NCBI GenBank assembly: GCA_019914945.1
Contig: CM034111.1
Span: forward strand, 3,038,001 to 3,102,000
Direction: 5' to 3'
Origin: Typha latifolia
Taxonomy: Eukaryota > Streptophyta > Magnoliopsida > Poales > Typhaceae
Length of the DNA stretch: 64,000 nt
Positions 1-12,500 of the stretch are shown piece by piece; position 1 is the stretch's first letter, and every line of letters starts with the position of its first letter. The notes beneath the pieces are model-generated. The model did no database searches. It was not told the origin of the DNA and saw nothing but the letters and a program-made list of their open reading frames with translations. The position numbers and the translations under genes are program-made.

Positions 1-622
1 TGCAAATTGAAAAGAAACAGCATGCAAGTTTCATCTGTTTATCACTATAATCACAAATGTTAAAGAGCCAAGTTACAAGCTTTTGTATTTCAGTCATACA
101 ACGTAACAAAACTACTAGAAAGTAAATGAGGGAGGGAATAATAACTAGATAACAAAGACAGTACAAGACAATTCAATTTGAGCAAAGTAAGAATGACGAT
201 TTCCATATCTTTCCATCGAAGTACTACAAATCTACAAGTCAAGAACTCCAACTATTTGAGGTCGGTAATATGGACAATCTTTCTATGCGCAACTTTCTTT
301 AATGTAAGATTCTTTGTTAAATTGAGTGCTGCAATTAATTCTTTTAGGATCCATTTTCATAGTTTATGTTGATGAATTTCTACATTGGCTATCAAGCTAC
401 TTAATGCAAACGCTATCCTCTATCCGGGCTTAGGAGTGGCTGCTGTAGATATCACAGTAGGTGGGTACAAGCGGGGAAGTAATACAAGAAAAGAAAAGTC
501 CATCAAATGGAAGAGTGCGAAAAAAATGATATATGATTAATGAGAAATGACAACAAGATCCAACATGGAACTAAGCAGGGAGTTACTGCAATAATGAATA
601 AGTTGTTTAATATTGCTCATAC

Positions 623-3600
623 CTGTAAACGGAATACAAAAGACTGGTTGCTTTCCTTAAATTGTTCCTGAAAAGAGTCAAAGACCATTAGAACTTTAAG
701 ATGCAAAAAGTAAAAAAGAAGTAAAAGAAAGAATTGGAAGAATATCTAGAAAATATACCACTGTAAATTTGCTTATCTTTGTATAGTCAACTTAAAGTTG
801 CAAACTTATATACATGCCCACAAAATATCTACTGCCATTTACATACCTCTATCAGCTTCTTCTATGGAGCTCGACACCTCACAGCTAGAGGTAGTCAAAC
901 TTTAAGCCAATTAGCAAAATGAACCCCCCACCCAAAAAGTCTTACACACAAGGCATGATAGAGCACTACTCTCTGAGACTTGAGAAGACTCCCAAAGACT
1001 TGACGTGTCAGCCTAATTATTAATCCTCTAGAAGGTGATGGCAATTTGCTAATGAAGGAAAACTTAGGCAAGAGAAGGTCATGCCATAAAATCTAATCTA
1101 CAAGAGAACAAACTAAAAGTTGAGATGTGAAAAAGACACCAAAAGATTTGACATAATCAGATCACTTGATATCAATTTTGCATCTTTGATTATGGTCTTG
1201 CCATGAAATTACAAGGTTTTTCTGTCATTGTTGCAGCTTTTGCTCATGGAACTGAGAGGCAACCTTGAAAAGTTGTCCAAAGATGAAGTCTAGAGAAAAA
1301 AGTGTGGAACATTAGCAAATTCAAGCTTCTTCATCTCAAAGGTGCACTAAAAGGCCATAGAGCCAGAGATGAGACAATTGTGATTTAATATAATATATGC
1401 ATGGGCGAATTTGAATGTTTCCTGACACACATCCTTGGATATGATTTAAACACATAACCGCAATCTTATTGCACCCAAATCTGCATCCAGTTATTCAACA
1501 AAAAGGAAAGCATCGATTTCCATTCTAGCCAGCACATTCAGACCATGCCATGTGTCAAAAGTGAAGGGATCAATGTCAAGGTTCTGCCCCAATGCCAAGT
1601 GCCGGCACTGCACCACATGTTGCCACACAATACATTGATGACCAATCAGCACTCCACATGCCACCGCACACCTATCCTTGGTAGAAAGTAGCAATGACAG
1701 TAACATCTTGTTTGGAATCACTTTCTTAGTTTGTTGCTACTGCTTCTAAACTACCAACATGGTATTAAGTGTGCAAGACTGCCTAGTTAAGTGAAATCCA
1801 AACGAAACTAACACGAATGATCTAGGCACCTCATACGCTCTATTATCCTGGTTAGGACAACGCAAAGATAGACCAAGACCTTAGGATGCTGTTCAAGATA
1901 TACACCAGTGTCGACTGCACGGCTGCCATCCTAGGTCAACAAGGAGTTATAAGGCCAAAATATTATGTTGTGAGTTGTCTAAAGTACCTAATCCATGAAT
2001 ACTGTAGATGTGAAAATCATAAGAAATAAGGAAAAGTACTAAATCAAGACCCTAAGGTTTTGCAACTTCAATTTCTGAAAATTGCAGTCCTGCGGTTTAG
2101 CTTTTATAATCGAAAAACCAATGGTTTACCTTGCAATTTGCAACTTTTTAGGATAGAAAACCCCTTCCATTTATTATGGTAGTAAAGACATACCTTGCAG
2201 TTTGCAACTTTTTACTGCATGACTTGAAGCTATATAAAGTATTTTTTATGGCAAAGTAAAACCATATGCCTTAACAATAAAATGTAGGAGACCACATTAT
2301 AATACAAAACCACAATGACCAAATTGTACATCGCAAACCACAAGGATCTCTTGAGGACCATAGAGCATACATGTGAAACAATACATTAAAGGGCAATATT
2401 CATGAGTACACTAGCTAAGACGGGAATAGAGATCAAATAGAACAAAATCTAGTTACGCATCATATGGAAAAATAGTGTTTATATCTAATTCTAAATGACA
2501 GACATTAAAATATCAATTAATTGATGAACTCATTATGCAAGACTATTCACCTGTCCTAGAAGTATTTCATTCAGCTCGCTCAATGAAGGAGATCTTTCCA
2601 CTGCATGAACCTAATATAAAAAACACTATCAATAAATCACATAAAAAAGGTCACTCTGTGTTACTTAAATAGCTAAATGAATAAACACCATGTCACAACT
2701 AAAAGAAGAAGCTGGAAAGGGAGAATACATAGGATCTTCAAAAGTTGGCACGATAACACTAGATCCAGGGTTAAGATATAAGTAATTAGTCACAAATACA
2801 TAGGGCAATTCTAGTTTCTCAAAATTCGAGACATGCAATATTTCAGACCAAAAAGTATGATAATAGCGCAGATATATGCAACTGCAATAGCTCATGGTGC
2901 AAGTACAAATTATGGTATTAATCATATACATTATTTCTTAGACATGAAATATGATCAGATGCCACTTCATATTCACTAAGTTCATAAAAGATCACATCAT
3001 GTAGGTTCATGCCAGAACAGTCAATGCAGAAGCAAGATCAATATAACTCATCAAATTGAGCAACTTCTTTCAAATACAAAGGGAAAAAAAGTGCAGAAGC
3101 TTGTCAAGAAGTCGAGGTTACCCTAGGCAGGGCCTATGCAAAATGCCTAGGCAGCTACAACCAAATCCATACAAGATTACCCATATTTCGTTGATTCCAA
3201 ATTACATGCTAAAAACATATATGTTATCTTGGTGAGATATTTAATTAGTATTAATAAAGTTTGCAATCAAATCCAAGATATTATACAGGGACTGGTACAG
3301 CTACTCATTAGCATATAGAAACATGAGGAAGGAGCCAAAGCATATTTTTGTTTTCCCAACCCAAAATCAAAGGGCAAAAGATATTTATAAGCAGACTTCT
3401 TAACCTCCTATATGTCTAAACAGTTTGCAGCTGTGAAATGTGTTTATGCAAATAGTAAAAGAAAAGAAGAGAGGAAAAAAAAATCTTCAGAAGGTACTGC
3501 TGTGGATTAGTAAATGAAGGTTGCAAAATAAATCAGAAATATACAAGCCATCAGACAAAGTTCCGGACCTGTACACCTCCAGGTAAGCAGAAAGAAAGAA

Positions 3601-4681
3601 GATCCTTGTACTTGAGTGGAAGACATTTTTTTTTAGGATACGCAAATAGAACCTGAAAAAAGGGGAACATTTAGATAAATGCCAGTTGTTTATCAAGAAG
3701 TTAGCATTAAACGTCCTGGTAGTAAACAAATAAGCAAGTTCACATAAAAACAGCAACCAAAGACTTTGAGCTTTGCTGTCAAACTCATATTCGAGCTAGA
3801 ACTCAAGTAACAGGAATGTTTTGATTATTTTACCCCCCAGGAAGTAAAATTTATCTAGGAATGCATCTTTTTAGTTGATATCCTATTCTGGATAGACTTC
3901 TGAAAATTCTACTTCAATATGGTAGGATATCAGAAAGTGATAATCATGAAAAGTAAATAATAATATTATTATCACAAGAGGGCATAAGAACCTGTGGCTC
4001 AAGATTCGATGCAGCATGGACTTGGTGATGGTTATTGAGTAAGTTTATTGCTCTTTTTGGACTTCCATCATCTTTCTGCATTGCAAGACTTTCAAGCGCT
4101 TGAACATCTGAATGAGGATGAAGACCAACAATAACCATGCTCTCAAAAACTCTTGATGGCTCTTTAACAGGTCTATTATCCTGCACAGAGAAAACCTTTT
4201 ATGTGTCATGCAATAATGACAAAAGAAATATTAGTTAAGTTTTAGGGAAGCAGACCACACTGGGAGCAAAAGTTGCAGCAGAACATTCATATTTGGAGAT
4301 CAAATTACAAGGAGAAAACTAACAGGCACTGAAAAGTGAAAGGTCCCTCAGGCCAATTAGGTAGAAGCAAAGCTGTATTTAATGAGAGATAAAGAAAGTT
4401 AATACCAATGATTTTAACTGGAACCTTGCCCATTGACGCTTTTGGGTGGTAAGAACCTCAGGATTATAAGCTCTCTTCACTTCAGGTGGAGGTGAAAAAC
4501 CCTTCAACATCTTTGTAACCTGTTGCTGCAGTTTCTGTAACTGGTTGCCATTATTCTCATCTTTGGATGAAAAAACTACAGATGGGCGTGTTGGTTGCAC
4601 ACTTGCAGGTGACGTGGCAGAAAAAAATGCTCTCGCAACATCTTCCCATCCAAAACTATGCGAGTCTTCATTCTTATCCAT
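623..4681 (-). CDS. DENN (AEX-3) domain protein, 5' part only
   Basis: DENN-domain proteins are membrane-trafficking regulators, typically Rab GTPase exchange factors; this one matches the plant family of Arabidopsis At5g35560 as I remember it. Coding exons on the minus strand are 4681-4406, 4180-3992, 3652-3569, 2610-2551 and 667-623. All are phase 0 with GT-AG borders and give 218 residues. The start is MDKNEDSHSFGWEDVARAFF. Conserved blocks follow: RPSVVFSSKDE, YNPEVLTTQKRQWARFQLKS, RPVKEPSRVFESMVIVGLHP, LPLKYKDLLSFCLPGG, SPSLSELNEILLGQ and QSFVFRLQ, which is the upstream-DENN part. The core DENN domain must lie beyond the left edge. The ATG exon begins at an acceptor (exon edge 4693), so the leader is spliced. 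No further exon was found in bases 1-622. Orthology is inferred from memory, not a search. Confidence 0.85.
668..2550 (-). other. Long intron of the DENN gene
   Basis: A 1.9 kb AT-rich intron between the SELNEILLGQ exon and the QSFVFRLQ exon. The stretch 1440-1960 is less AT-rich and has an open frame on the minus strand (1491-1721), but it shows no domain I recognise and no splice support. It may be old repeat DNA. Nothing else stands out. Confidence 0.5.
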
Positions 4682-5877
4682 CTTTCTTTATCCCTGCTAA
4701 CCAATCAAGAAGGGGTATGTTAAGTTTTTTTCTGATGACATGCTATTGTTTTGGTGATACTGTGTGTTAGATCAACATTTGTTCCTGAAAAACTACTACA
4801 GGAAGAACTATAGAGGAATTAAGACTCCTCAACTGTATGGAAAATGAAATAACAGAGCAATAGTATATTGAAATAGACAATAAATGGATAAGCAAATGAA
4901 ATAAACAGGAAAGATCAAGTGAGCATGCTTAAAATGAGATTGTTCTGCCTCTTCAAGTAACAAGAGAGCAATAAATGGAAAGCATCATGAACCACAATTG
5001 TCTTGCTAGTGACTACAAAGGCTCTAACAAGAAAAGTGTGTCTCAAGTTGTGTGCACACTAATTTTGGCATGAACTGAGTCCAAAGTTCTACATTAAGGT
5101 CAACATGGAATCAAATTAAAGAATTCATATAGTTTTCAGTACTGAATATGCAACTGAACTACAGCAATCATCCATGGAGGCAAATACTACTAACATCATA
5201 TAACTCTGCATTCGTATACAGGAACCAAAAATCGAACTTCATAGAACTTCATTGGAGACACTAATTCAACAAAACTCTCTCTATCAGATACTTTCTGGAT
5301 AAAATTTCAGAACCCTGAAAAAAATATATAGAAAGACAAATGATAACGATGGTTTATGCTCATAGCATCCCAATGAAAAGTAGCCCAATTTAATTTATCA
5401 GATATACTCAGACAAAATTATCTGATTCCTTATGCTATACATCAAGCTTTTGTATTCCGGTACGTAAATAACAAGAGAACACCAATATTCCTTCATTCAA
5501 ATTAATCAAGAACCAGCCGAGTTTCCAACAAATTGAAAGAAAGTTATTAAAAAAGATTATGCAACGATTGAATACCTACGATCCAATCTATATAGCAATT
5601 AAAGCTCCGAACCATATAAAGATTCCATTTTTATTATAAAAAAATACTCGGGTAGCTGAGAGAAGATAAGCAGAGATGAACCGATCGTTTCACGAATCAA
5701 CTATCTTTGGAGATTCTTCCTACAGATTCCTCATGGAGATTTTAGTGCAAGATGAGCTTGGTTTCAATTTTAGTCACCCCAACTCAAACCCCGGAACAAA
5801 CAACTGATCAAATCAAACGAATACTACGCAAAAAAAAAAATTTGATAAAACCAAGTGATATGAACAAAATCGATCAC

Positions 5878-5990
5878 CTGAAGAACAATAAAACGAGGTC
5901 AATCGGGGTTTCGGCAGCCGCCGAGGTCTCTCTTCGCGATTTCTCCGCCTCCTGAAGAGAGAGAAAAGAAGGGCAAAGGAAAAGAACGGT
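5878..5990 (-). promoter_or_regulatory. 5' untranslated exon and promoter end of the DENN gene
   Basis: On the minus strand a GC-richer, CT-rich leader ends at a good donor (CAG|GTGATC, exon edge 5878). About 1.2 kb downstream the ATG exon opens with an acceptor at 4695-4694. This fits a 5'-UTR intron, common in plant housekeeping genes. The transcription start is not defined and no TATA box is obvious. Confidence 0.5.
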
Positions 5991-8760
5991 AGTAGTCTAC
6001 GTTATTATTATTAGAATAAACAAATTGACTAACAGATAAGATCGCTACAAGCGAATATGTACCAAATCTCCCAATCCAGTACTCTCACTTGGAGACGCGT
6101 GTCTCTTTTGAATAATACACGGTAGGTTCTTGAATGTCATGTTTGATATTTGATAGTCAAAGTTATACGGAAAAGCCAAGTTGGCCACCTATTGAGCGAG
6201 TTCGACGTTGATGACTCTCCACAGAGTTTTTGACCAAACTAGTCCTGTCTCAAATAATTTCAATGGAAATAAACCACCCCAAACTTAATATTATATTAAT
6301 AAAACACTAATAATATCGGTATTATTTTTATATAAAAATATCAATAAGTTCAGTATTTATACACGTAACTAAACAAAATAATATTAATCTTATCAACTAT
6401 ATATATAACATTAAACTAATAGGTAGTTTGTCTTTATTTCAAATAAAATGCTGATAAATTTTACTTTGTCTTCTTTGTTTTTGACGTATATAAAATGCTG
6501 ATCAAATTAGACCTTAGATTTATTAGTGTTTCGTCTTCTTAAATAAAATAAGTTCAGCATTTTCAAAGGGCTTTTTTCTTTTTCTCTCCTCTTTTTCTTT
6601 TGAGGAAACCAAAAGGTGCTTCAAATGGATTATAATGTCATCTAGCATGGGGTGATCATTATTAAAATGTATGTGAGGATTATATTTTGCAACTTTGCTT
6701 TTTGGGCATGGGGATAAGGCAATCATTCATAGGCTGTGACATGAACTGCGCAAGCTTATTGGTTCTGGGCATCAGTATGTGGAAAAGTTATTGCATGAGA
6801 AAATATTATTATCAACAACAGGAGAGATTAAAAAAAAAAAGGAAAACCTGTGAGGGATTGTGTTAAAAGGCATAATATATACATTGTTAGTAGGTTATGT
6901 AATGACTTTGGTCAATTGGTTATATAATAAAATGAGGTTAGTTAATCTTCTCATAAATTTTTTTTTAAAAAATGGCCTTGCAAACTCTATATTCCTCTCG
7001 TGATCTTTTTAGACTTTATTTAAGTTAGATCAGTGCACCAACTTATTATTATAATTGTTAGAATATAAAGGATTAAAATCATCGTTTTCAATTGAATTGA
7101 CTAATTGATGATTTAAAATGATATCAAAATAAGATGCCATAATTTTGTCTATTAAATTGTACATAGCCTAAAGAAGCTGCTCGACCCTCCCATCTTGACT
7201 TAGAGCTCATTCATTAACGATCAATTTTACTATTTCTTAGCTCGAACCTAATAGTTACTTACTATAGGTTTAAGTGGTTATTTATTTACTATACTAATAT
7301 AAAAAGAAAAACTTATATAAGAATAAATATGTTCTTATCCAACAGGTGGATGGGGCTGCTTTTATGACAAAATTTTTCACTAGTTCGTACAAAATAAGGC
7401 TTTCAAACTTTACTCCTCGCTGGCTATGTACATTATCTTAATCGTTTAGATGTATAAATTATAATGAGATTGGGATGATTTGATATTACTACACTTAAGC
7501 TCAATAACAAGCATTATCAACATTTATCAGCTCATAAGCAAGTTGTCCATGTTGGGGGATTACAAGCAAATCATCAAATCAGTTCCAATCTCCTCTGTTC
7601 TATCTCCATTCTTTTGATGCAAATCTTTAGACCTTAGATGAGCAACGATGTAAGATAATTCTCTGTTAAGGTGGCATTTGGATGGTGGTTAATTCTAAAA
7701 CCAGTTAGTCTCCCATTCTTTAATCTTTAATAGGGTACCTTAAACAGATTAAGATTAAAATTGAATGTTTAGTTGTAAATCAGATTAGTGGTGTCATCAT
7801 CATTAACTTTAATTCGACATAAAAAAATAGTCCTTAAAATATAAAAAAATTTATGTCGATTGACTTAAACATCCTTTATAGTAGAGGAAATAGATATATT
7901 ATTGATTGAAGTAATATCTCATTAAGGGTAAAACAGTCATATTTTGAAAAAGACTAATATTTGTTGTCATGGCTTAAGAAAACCCTTAAACCCAAACCAA
8001 ATGGGTATTTAACCATTTATCATCCAATTACCACAAACTGGGGACTTCTCAACCAAAAACCAAAATAAAGTAGGGTATTTTTGCAAAGCTGACTAAAAAT
8101 ATTTTGCAGACGAAAGCGAAGTTTCTTTCCATGCCATTTGACAAAGGAAAAAAGAAAAAGAAAAAGAAAAAGAAAGAAAGAGAGAAGAAGAAGGAAGGCT
8201 TCTTCTGGATCTGGTGGTGTGCAATGTTCACCGTCTACTATTCTTTATCGATTCCTTCGTCAGACCTTCGAGAGTTCGCATGCGCTGGCTCCTCACCCTT
8301 TCTTGTTCCCTTTCGGTGCTTAGGATTTAAGTTAATAAATTAGCTATGAGGACGAGGAATAATAATATAATGGGTCGATATCGAGTTAAAAGAATATATA
8401 TATTTCATAATAGATTTATGGTGTGATGTGAAAGCAAAAGTTGATTCAAAGTATTTGGATAATATGACTTAGTGAGTGCTCTCAAGTAAGGCCTTAGAAA
8501 AATTGGGGTCCTGGAGATTAATCTACTATTTGGAATGGAAGCAAAAGTATATCTCAAAGTATTAAACTTGGGTAGCAATTATTAGAAGAAAAACTAACTT
8601 TTTAGAAAACTATTATTTATGTAAATTTTTTACTGTATGTATCTTCTGAATTTAAAAGTTCGTATTTTATTTTTAGTTTAAGAAGATATTTATGAATATT
8701 TAAAAAGAAAATTCAGATAGTGTATATGAAATACAGTGTTCGGCGGCCAGTCTAAATGAA
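5991..8760. other. Intergenic AT-rich region without a supported gene
   Basis: About 2.8 kb of AT-rich DNA with homopolymer tracts (for example A/T runs near 6830 and 6955) and a purine-only stretch at about 8142-8200 that creates meaningless Lys/Arg-rich frames. I see no exon structure, RNA gene or mobile-element protein. Confidence 0.55.
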
Positions 8761-8761
8761 A

Positions 8762-8941
8762 TTATCCTAAAAAGAAATCAAAATATCTAGGAAGTGGATA
8801 TCGCTCGTTAGAGCAGCAGGCATCACAGAAAACAGTGCCCATGACTGTGATATTTGAGATGGGTACTGGCGTAGTAGCATCAAGGGAGAGTGATTTGGAG
8901 AGGAGAAGAGCAGTGAATGCAACAACGATTGCAGGATTCAT
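8762..8941 (-). pseudogene. Truncated Pollen Ole e 1-like secreted protein remnant
   Basis: The minus-strand frame starts MNPAIVVAFTALLLSKSLSL, a hydrophobic signal-peptide-like segment. It continues to ISNITVMGTVFCDACCSNE, resembling the opening of the Ole e 1/extensin-like domain (pattern V-x-G-x-V-x-C-D-x-C). After that the resemblance fades (RYPLPRYFDFF) and a stop comes about 60 codons from the Met, whereas intact members run well over 100 residues with more cysteines. No continuing exon was found downstream. An in-frame upstream Met at 9001 would only add Leu-Ser repeats encoded by the (GA)n microsatellite. It could be a remnant or the first exon of a badly degraded gene; function is unlikely. 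Confidence 0.4.
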
Positions 8942-8959
8942 GGTGGAATTGCTTGATGG

Positions 8960-8963
<4 letters not shown>

Positions 8964-8993
<30 letters not shown>
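8964..8993. repeat. (GA)n microsatellite
   Basis: About 15 uninterrupted GA units directly upstream of the Ole e 1-like remnant. On the minus strand it reads as a Leu-Ser repeat. Confidence 0.9.
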
Positions 8994-8997
<4 letters not shown>

Positions 8998-9041
8998 TCA
9001 CGAGCTCAACTTGTAAGAGAAGAAATGAATAATTTTGGTGG

Positions 9042-9556
9042 TTATGGAGATGATACGGTGTTGGTGTTACCGAAACTTTGGCCTCTCGCTGGATCGGGGT
9101 GGGTGTAGTGCTGCCCTTCTGATCTACTCTCTTGGAAAAGGGATTTGAAGATGGCGGATTCTGAGCGAGATCTATGTGGATGAGAAGATAGTATCTCCAA
9201 TCTTATCTCCTGGTCTTCCTCCATTCCCTCGACCTCTCTTCCTCCTCGAGGCTTCTTTCCTTCTCCTATTAGGGTTTAAGGAAACAAACTTTCCTCTCTT
9301 CACTACGATTAGAGGTGATAACTGATAAGCCAGCCCGAGCCCGATATCTAGTGGGTAATAACGGGTTGGAATATCCCACCTGGCACGAACCCGGCCCGGT
9401 TCTGGACCGGGTCGGATCGGGTGGGATGGGTGATATTCTCGATTCGATCCGCTTGAAGCGTTCCCGTCCGGCACCAAATCGGACGATAGGAGACCCAAAA
9501 TTCACAACAAAAGAAAAGAAGAAAAAAAGAGGAAAAAGGAAAGAGAGAAAAAAAAA
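9042..9556. promoter_or_regulatory. Upstream region and leader of the SPC25 gene
   Basis: A GC-richer stretch (about 9310-9480) is followed by a purine-rich A/G leader (about 9505-9556) running directly into the ATG. It separates the divergent Ole e 1-like remnant from SPC25. No TATA box is evident, as expected for a housekeeping gene. The long open frames here overlap on both strands and look like composition artefacts. Confidence 0.4.
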
Positions 9557-12500
9557 ATGGGGAGTAGCGGAGCCGCGAAGAACCCTAAGAAGGCTAACCT
9601 CCTCGATCCCCACGCGATCAAGCACCTCCTCGACGAATCTGTAACCGAAGTATGACATCTCTTACTGATATCTAAGTTTTCCTTCCATTTATAGGGTTTC
9701 GGAGAAGGCGAGAACTTTGGGTTTAATTCTCATCTCAGGTTGTAACTAGCCGTGGATACGTAGAGGACGTGAGACTAAGCAATGTGAGGTTGCTGATTGG
9801 ATCCATCGTCATCGCCATCGCACTCTTCGCGCAGTTCTACCCCAAGAAGTTCCCGGAGAACAGAGATCTCCTCATTGGTTGCATCGTGTTATATCCTTTT
9901 CTTTGGCGGTTTGATGAAATTCTATTGTTTGTTTACGAGGTGTTGGATTCATTGTTTGTGTGATTTTTGCTTTTTGGTTCTTGACTCGGGCAAGTATGTA
10001 GCTTTTAATGGGCTGTTGCAGTTGATCAGCTACACGAAAGAGAAGAATGCCATCCTTTTTACTTACCCTCCAGCGGTGAGTTTGTTTTTCTTCCGTTGGA
10101 ATGTAGTAGTTCTGGAAAATTTACATTGCTGGTTCTTAGTATACAGTTGCAGGATGATTCTAGATTTTTGTTTTCTTTTTCATGCGGTGAATATTTGTTG
10201 TTTCTGTTGTATTAAGTATCTGCGTTCAATTGTATTAGGCTTATGAAAGCTTTGAAACAGATGTCTGTTCACTTGAATGCAAACCTATTGAATTCAGAGT
10301 GACCCCTCATACAATCCTGTTTGTAGTTCGGACCATTGAATATAGCACCACTCACTGCTCTTATATGTATGACACATATCCTTATGTTTTGCGCTGTCCT
10401 ACCTTGCTAGTATCTCTCCCTCATTCCTGAATTTAAAGGTTTATGCCAGTTTACACCATTTTAAAACCTTTTAGTTGTAAAATGTTGATTCCCTATCCTA
10501 TACGATAGCGGACCTAGTTTATTGTAAGTTTCTTCTTAGTTATTTTATTTTCATGTACCTTTGCCATAACATTGGATATTGGTCATAGATTTTCTATCGA
10601 TATCAACATTTTAGACGCTATACACATGAATAGGTAACAATATCTGGAGATAACTGTAGAACACATCATATAAAGTCAAGATGTTTGTTGAGGTTTGAGT
10701 GAGTAGCACTGATTTGTTAGAAGGGAAAATCACAATTTACATGGGAAAATTCTGTACTTGCAGAAGATAATAATTCTTTTCCATTATTTGCTGCCAGAAC
10801 ATGTAGCTTGAATCATTGTTCATTACTCTTACCTTAGAAATGCTCCCATTGCCTCTCGTATTGTAGACATTTGACGGATGTTTTCAGCTGCTGAAATACA
10901 TATGAGATGTTTGTTTTCAATGTAATGAAATTACAAAGTTTCACTGTCATTCTGATGTTTAATTTGAATTTATTTTGCCTAATTTGATGAAGCTGCCTTA
11001 TTTTATTTTTCTATTCAGTTGGTTAGTAGGCTCTTACTTTGTGAAATTGTTCTGGATAGTTCGAATCTAGCATCTATTCATGACATTCATGTTGTTTATC
11101 ATCGAGTAGCTAAAAGAGTCATAGTCATGATATGTTCATATACTATGAATTTGTGATGTCCGCTGCATTCTCTTTCGTTTACCTAAAGTATATGAGATAA
11201 AGTGATAAACCAGTATCCTCTACTAAACAAGATGAACCCTGATCTAGTTCATAGTAGAGGGGACCTCGATATTTCTCACTTGCATGTGTGTGAGCCACCT
11301 GTGGACTTAGAACCGATGAATTTGGTTAGTTTTATGTGTGTTTTGACTATTGAGGGCATGTGCATCATCATCACGATTATGAAATTTCACATATATGATA
11401 TATTGAATAGTAACTTCACCAAGTCAGCACTTGTTGCGTTGGCATTAATTCCATTGTCATTCATGCAGAGAAGTCATGAGATTTGTAGTTCTTAACATGT
11501 ATTAGAAGTATAATGAGTCTTCTAGGTCCACTTGGAGACAGTTTGAAAAGGAGTTGTAACACTCTCATAAAGTACATTGGAAACATAAACAAGGTAGTGC
11601 CCAATTATATCATATAATTAGAAAGCCAGACTCCTAATTCTTTGTTTCGATGGTTTTAGCAGTTTCAGAAATTTCAAATTTCAGCTAAGGTGGATATATT
11701 TTATAGAAGTTTTGAAAGAGGTACTTTTAGACTATCATTTATTATTGTGGATCATCAAGTTTACTGCTTGACATTTAAAAAATAGTAGACTATTTTGTCC
11801 GTTTTAATTTAATTAGAGTAGGCTAATGTGTTTTTTTGTTATTGATATTTTTTCAAGTGAAATATTTGTAAATTCATATCTCTCTGCCTCAAGTCCTTTC
11901 GGTCTTTATCTCTATCTATTATCTTCAATTTGAATTGAGGAATATAATGTTCTACCTTAAACATTGTTTTTTTATCCTAGAAGATGTTCAATGTCAGCTC
12001 ATCCATACAAACTGTTATGTGTAAGATGTCAAAATAAATTAGCGGCTCAGGCTCGGCTTAAAACGAGCCAAGCCTGAGCCTAAATTTTAGGCTTGAAATT
12101 CGTTTCGAGTCAAGCCTAAGCCAGAGCTGGCTCGCTCAGGCTTGGTTCAATAGGCTCGCTATAAAACCTGAAGTGTAAATTTCTAAACCGTAATTCTCCC
12201 AAATTCTCAAATCTCAATTCACGCAGTAACACTCTCCTCAAATCGACGCCTCGTCGTTCTCCTCCTCCACTATTGGCAAGCTCGGCTCCTCCTTCTCTTC
12301 CAACTGTCGGCAAGCCTCCTCTTCTTCCTCCTCCTTCTCCACCGTTGGCAAGCTTGGCCTCCTCCAATCCTCCTCCTCCCCCAACTGTTGACAAGCCTCC
12401 TCCTCCTCCTCCACCATCGGCAAGCTCGGCCTCCTCCGGTCCTCCTCTTCCTCCAATCGTTGGCAAGCCTCTTTCTCTGTTAGGACCCTCAATTTGATTG

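Noticed and set aside
8104..8343. Lys-rich small frames near 8.1-8.3 kb
   Set aside because: Encoded by a purine-only simple-sequence tract, with no homology or gene structure.
12116..12497. Pro-, Ser- or Glu-rich frames on both strands
   Set aside because: They come from a CTC/CCT-rich tract inside the GCTCGG element and have no domain, no splice context and mirror-image frames.
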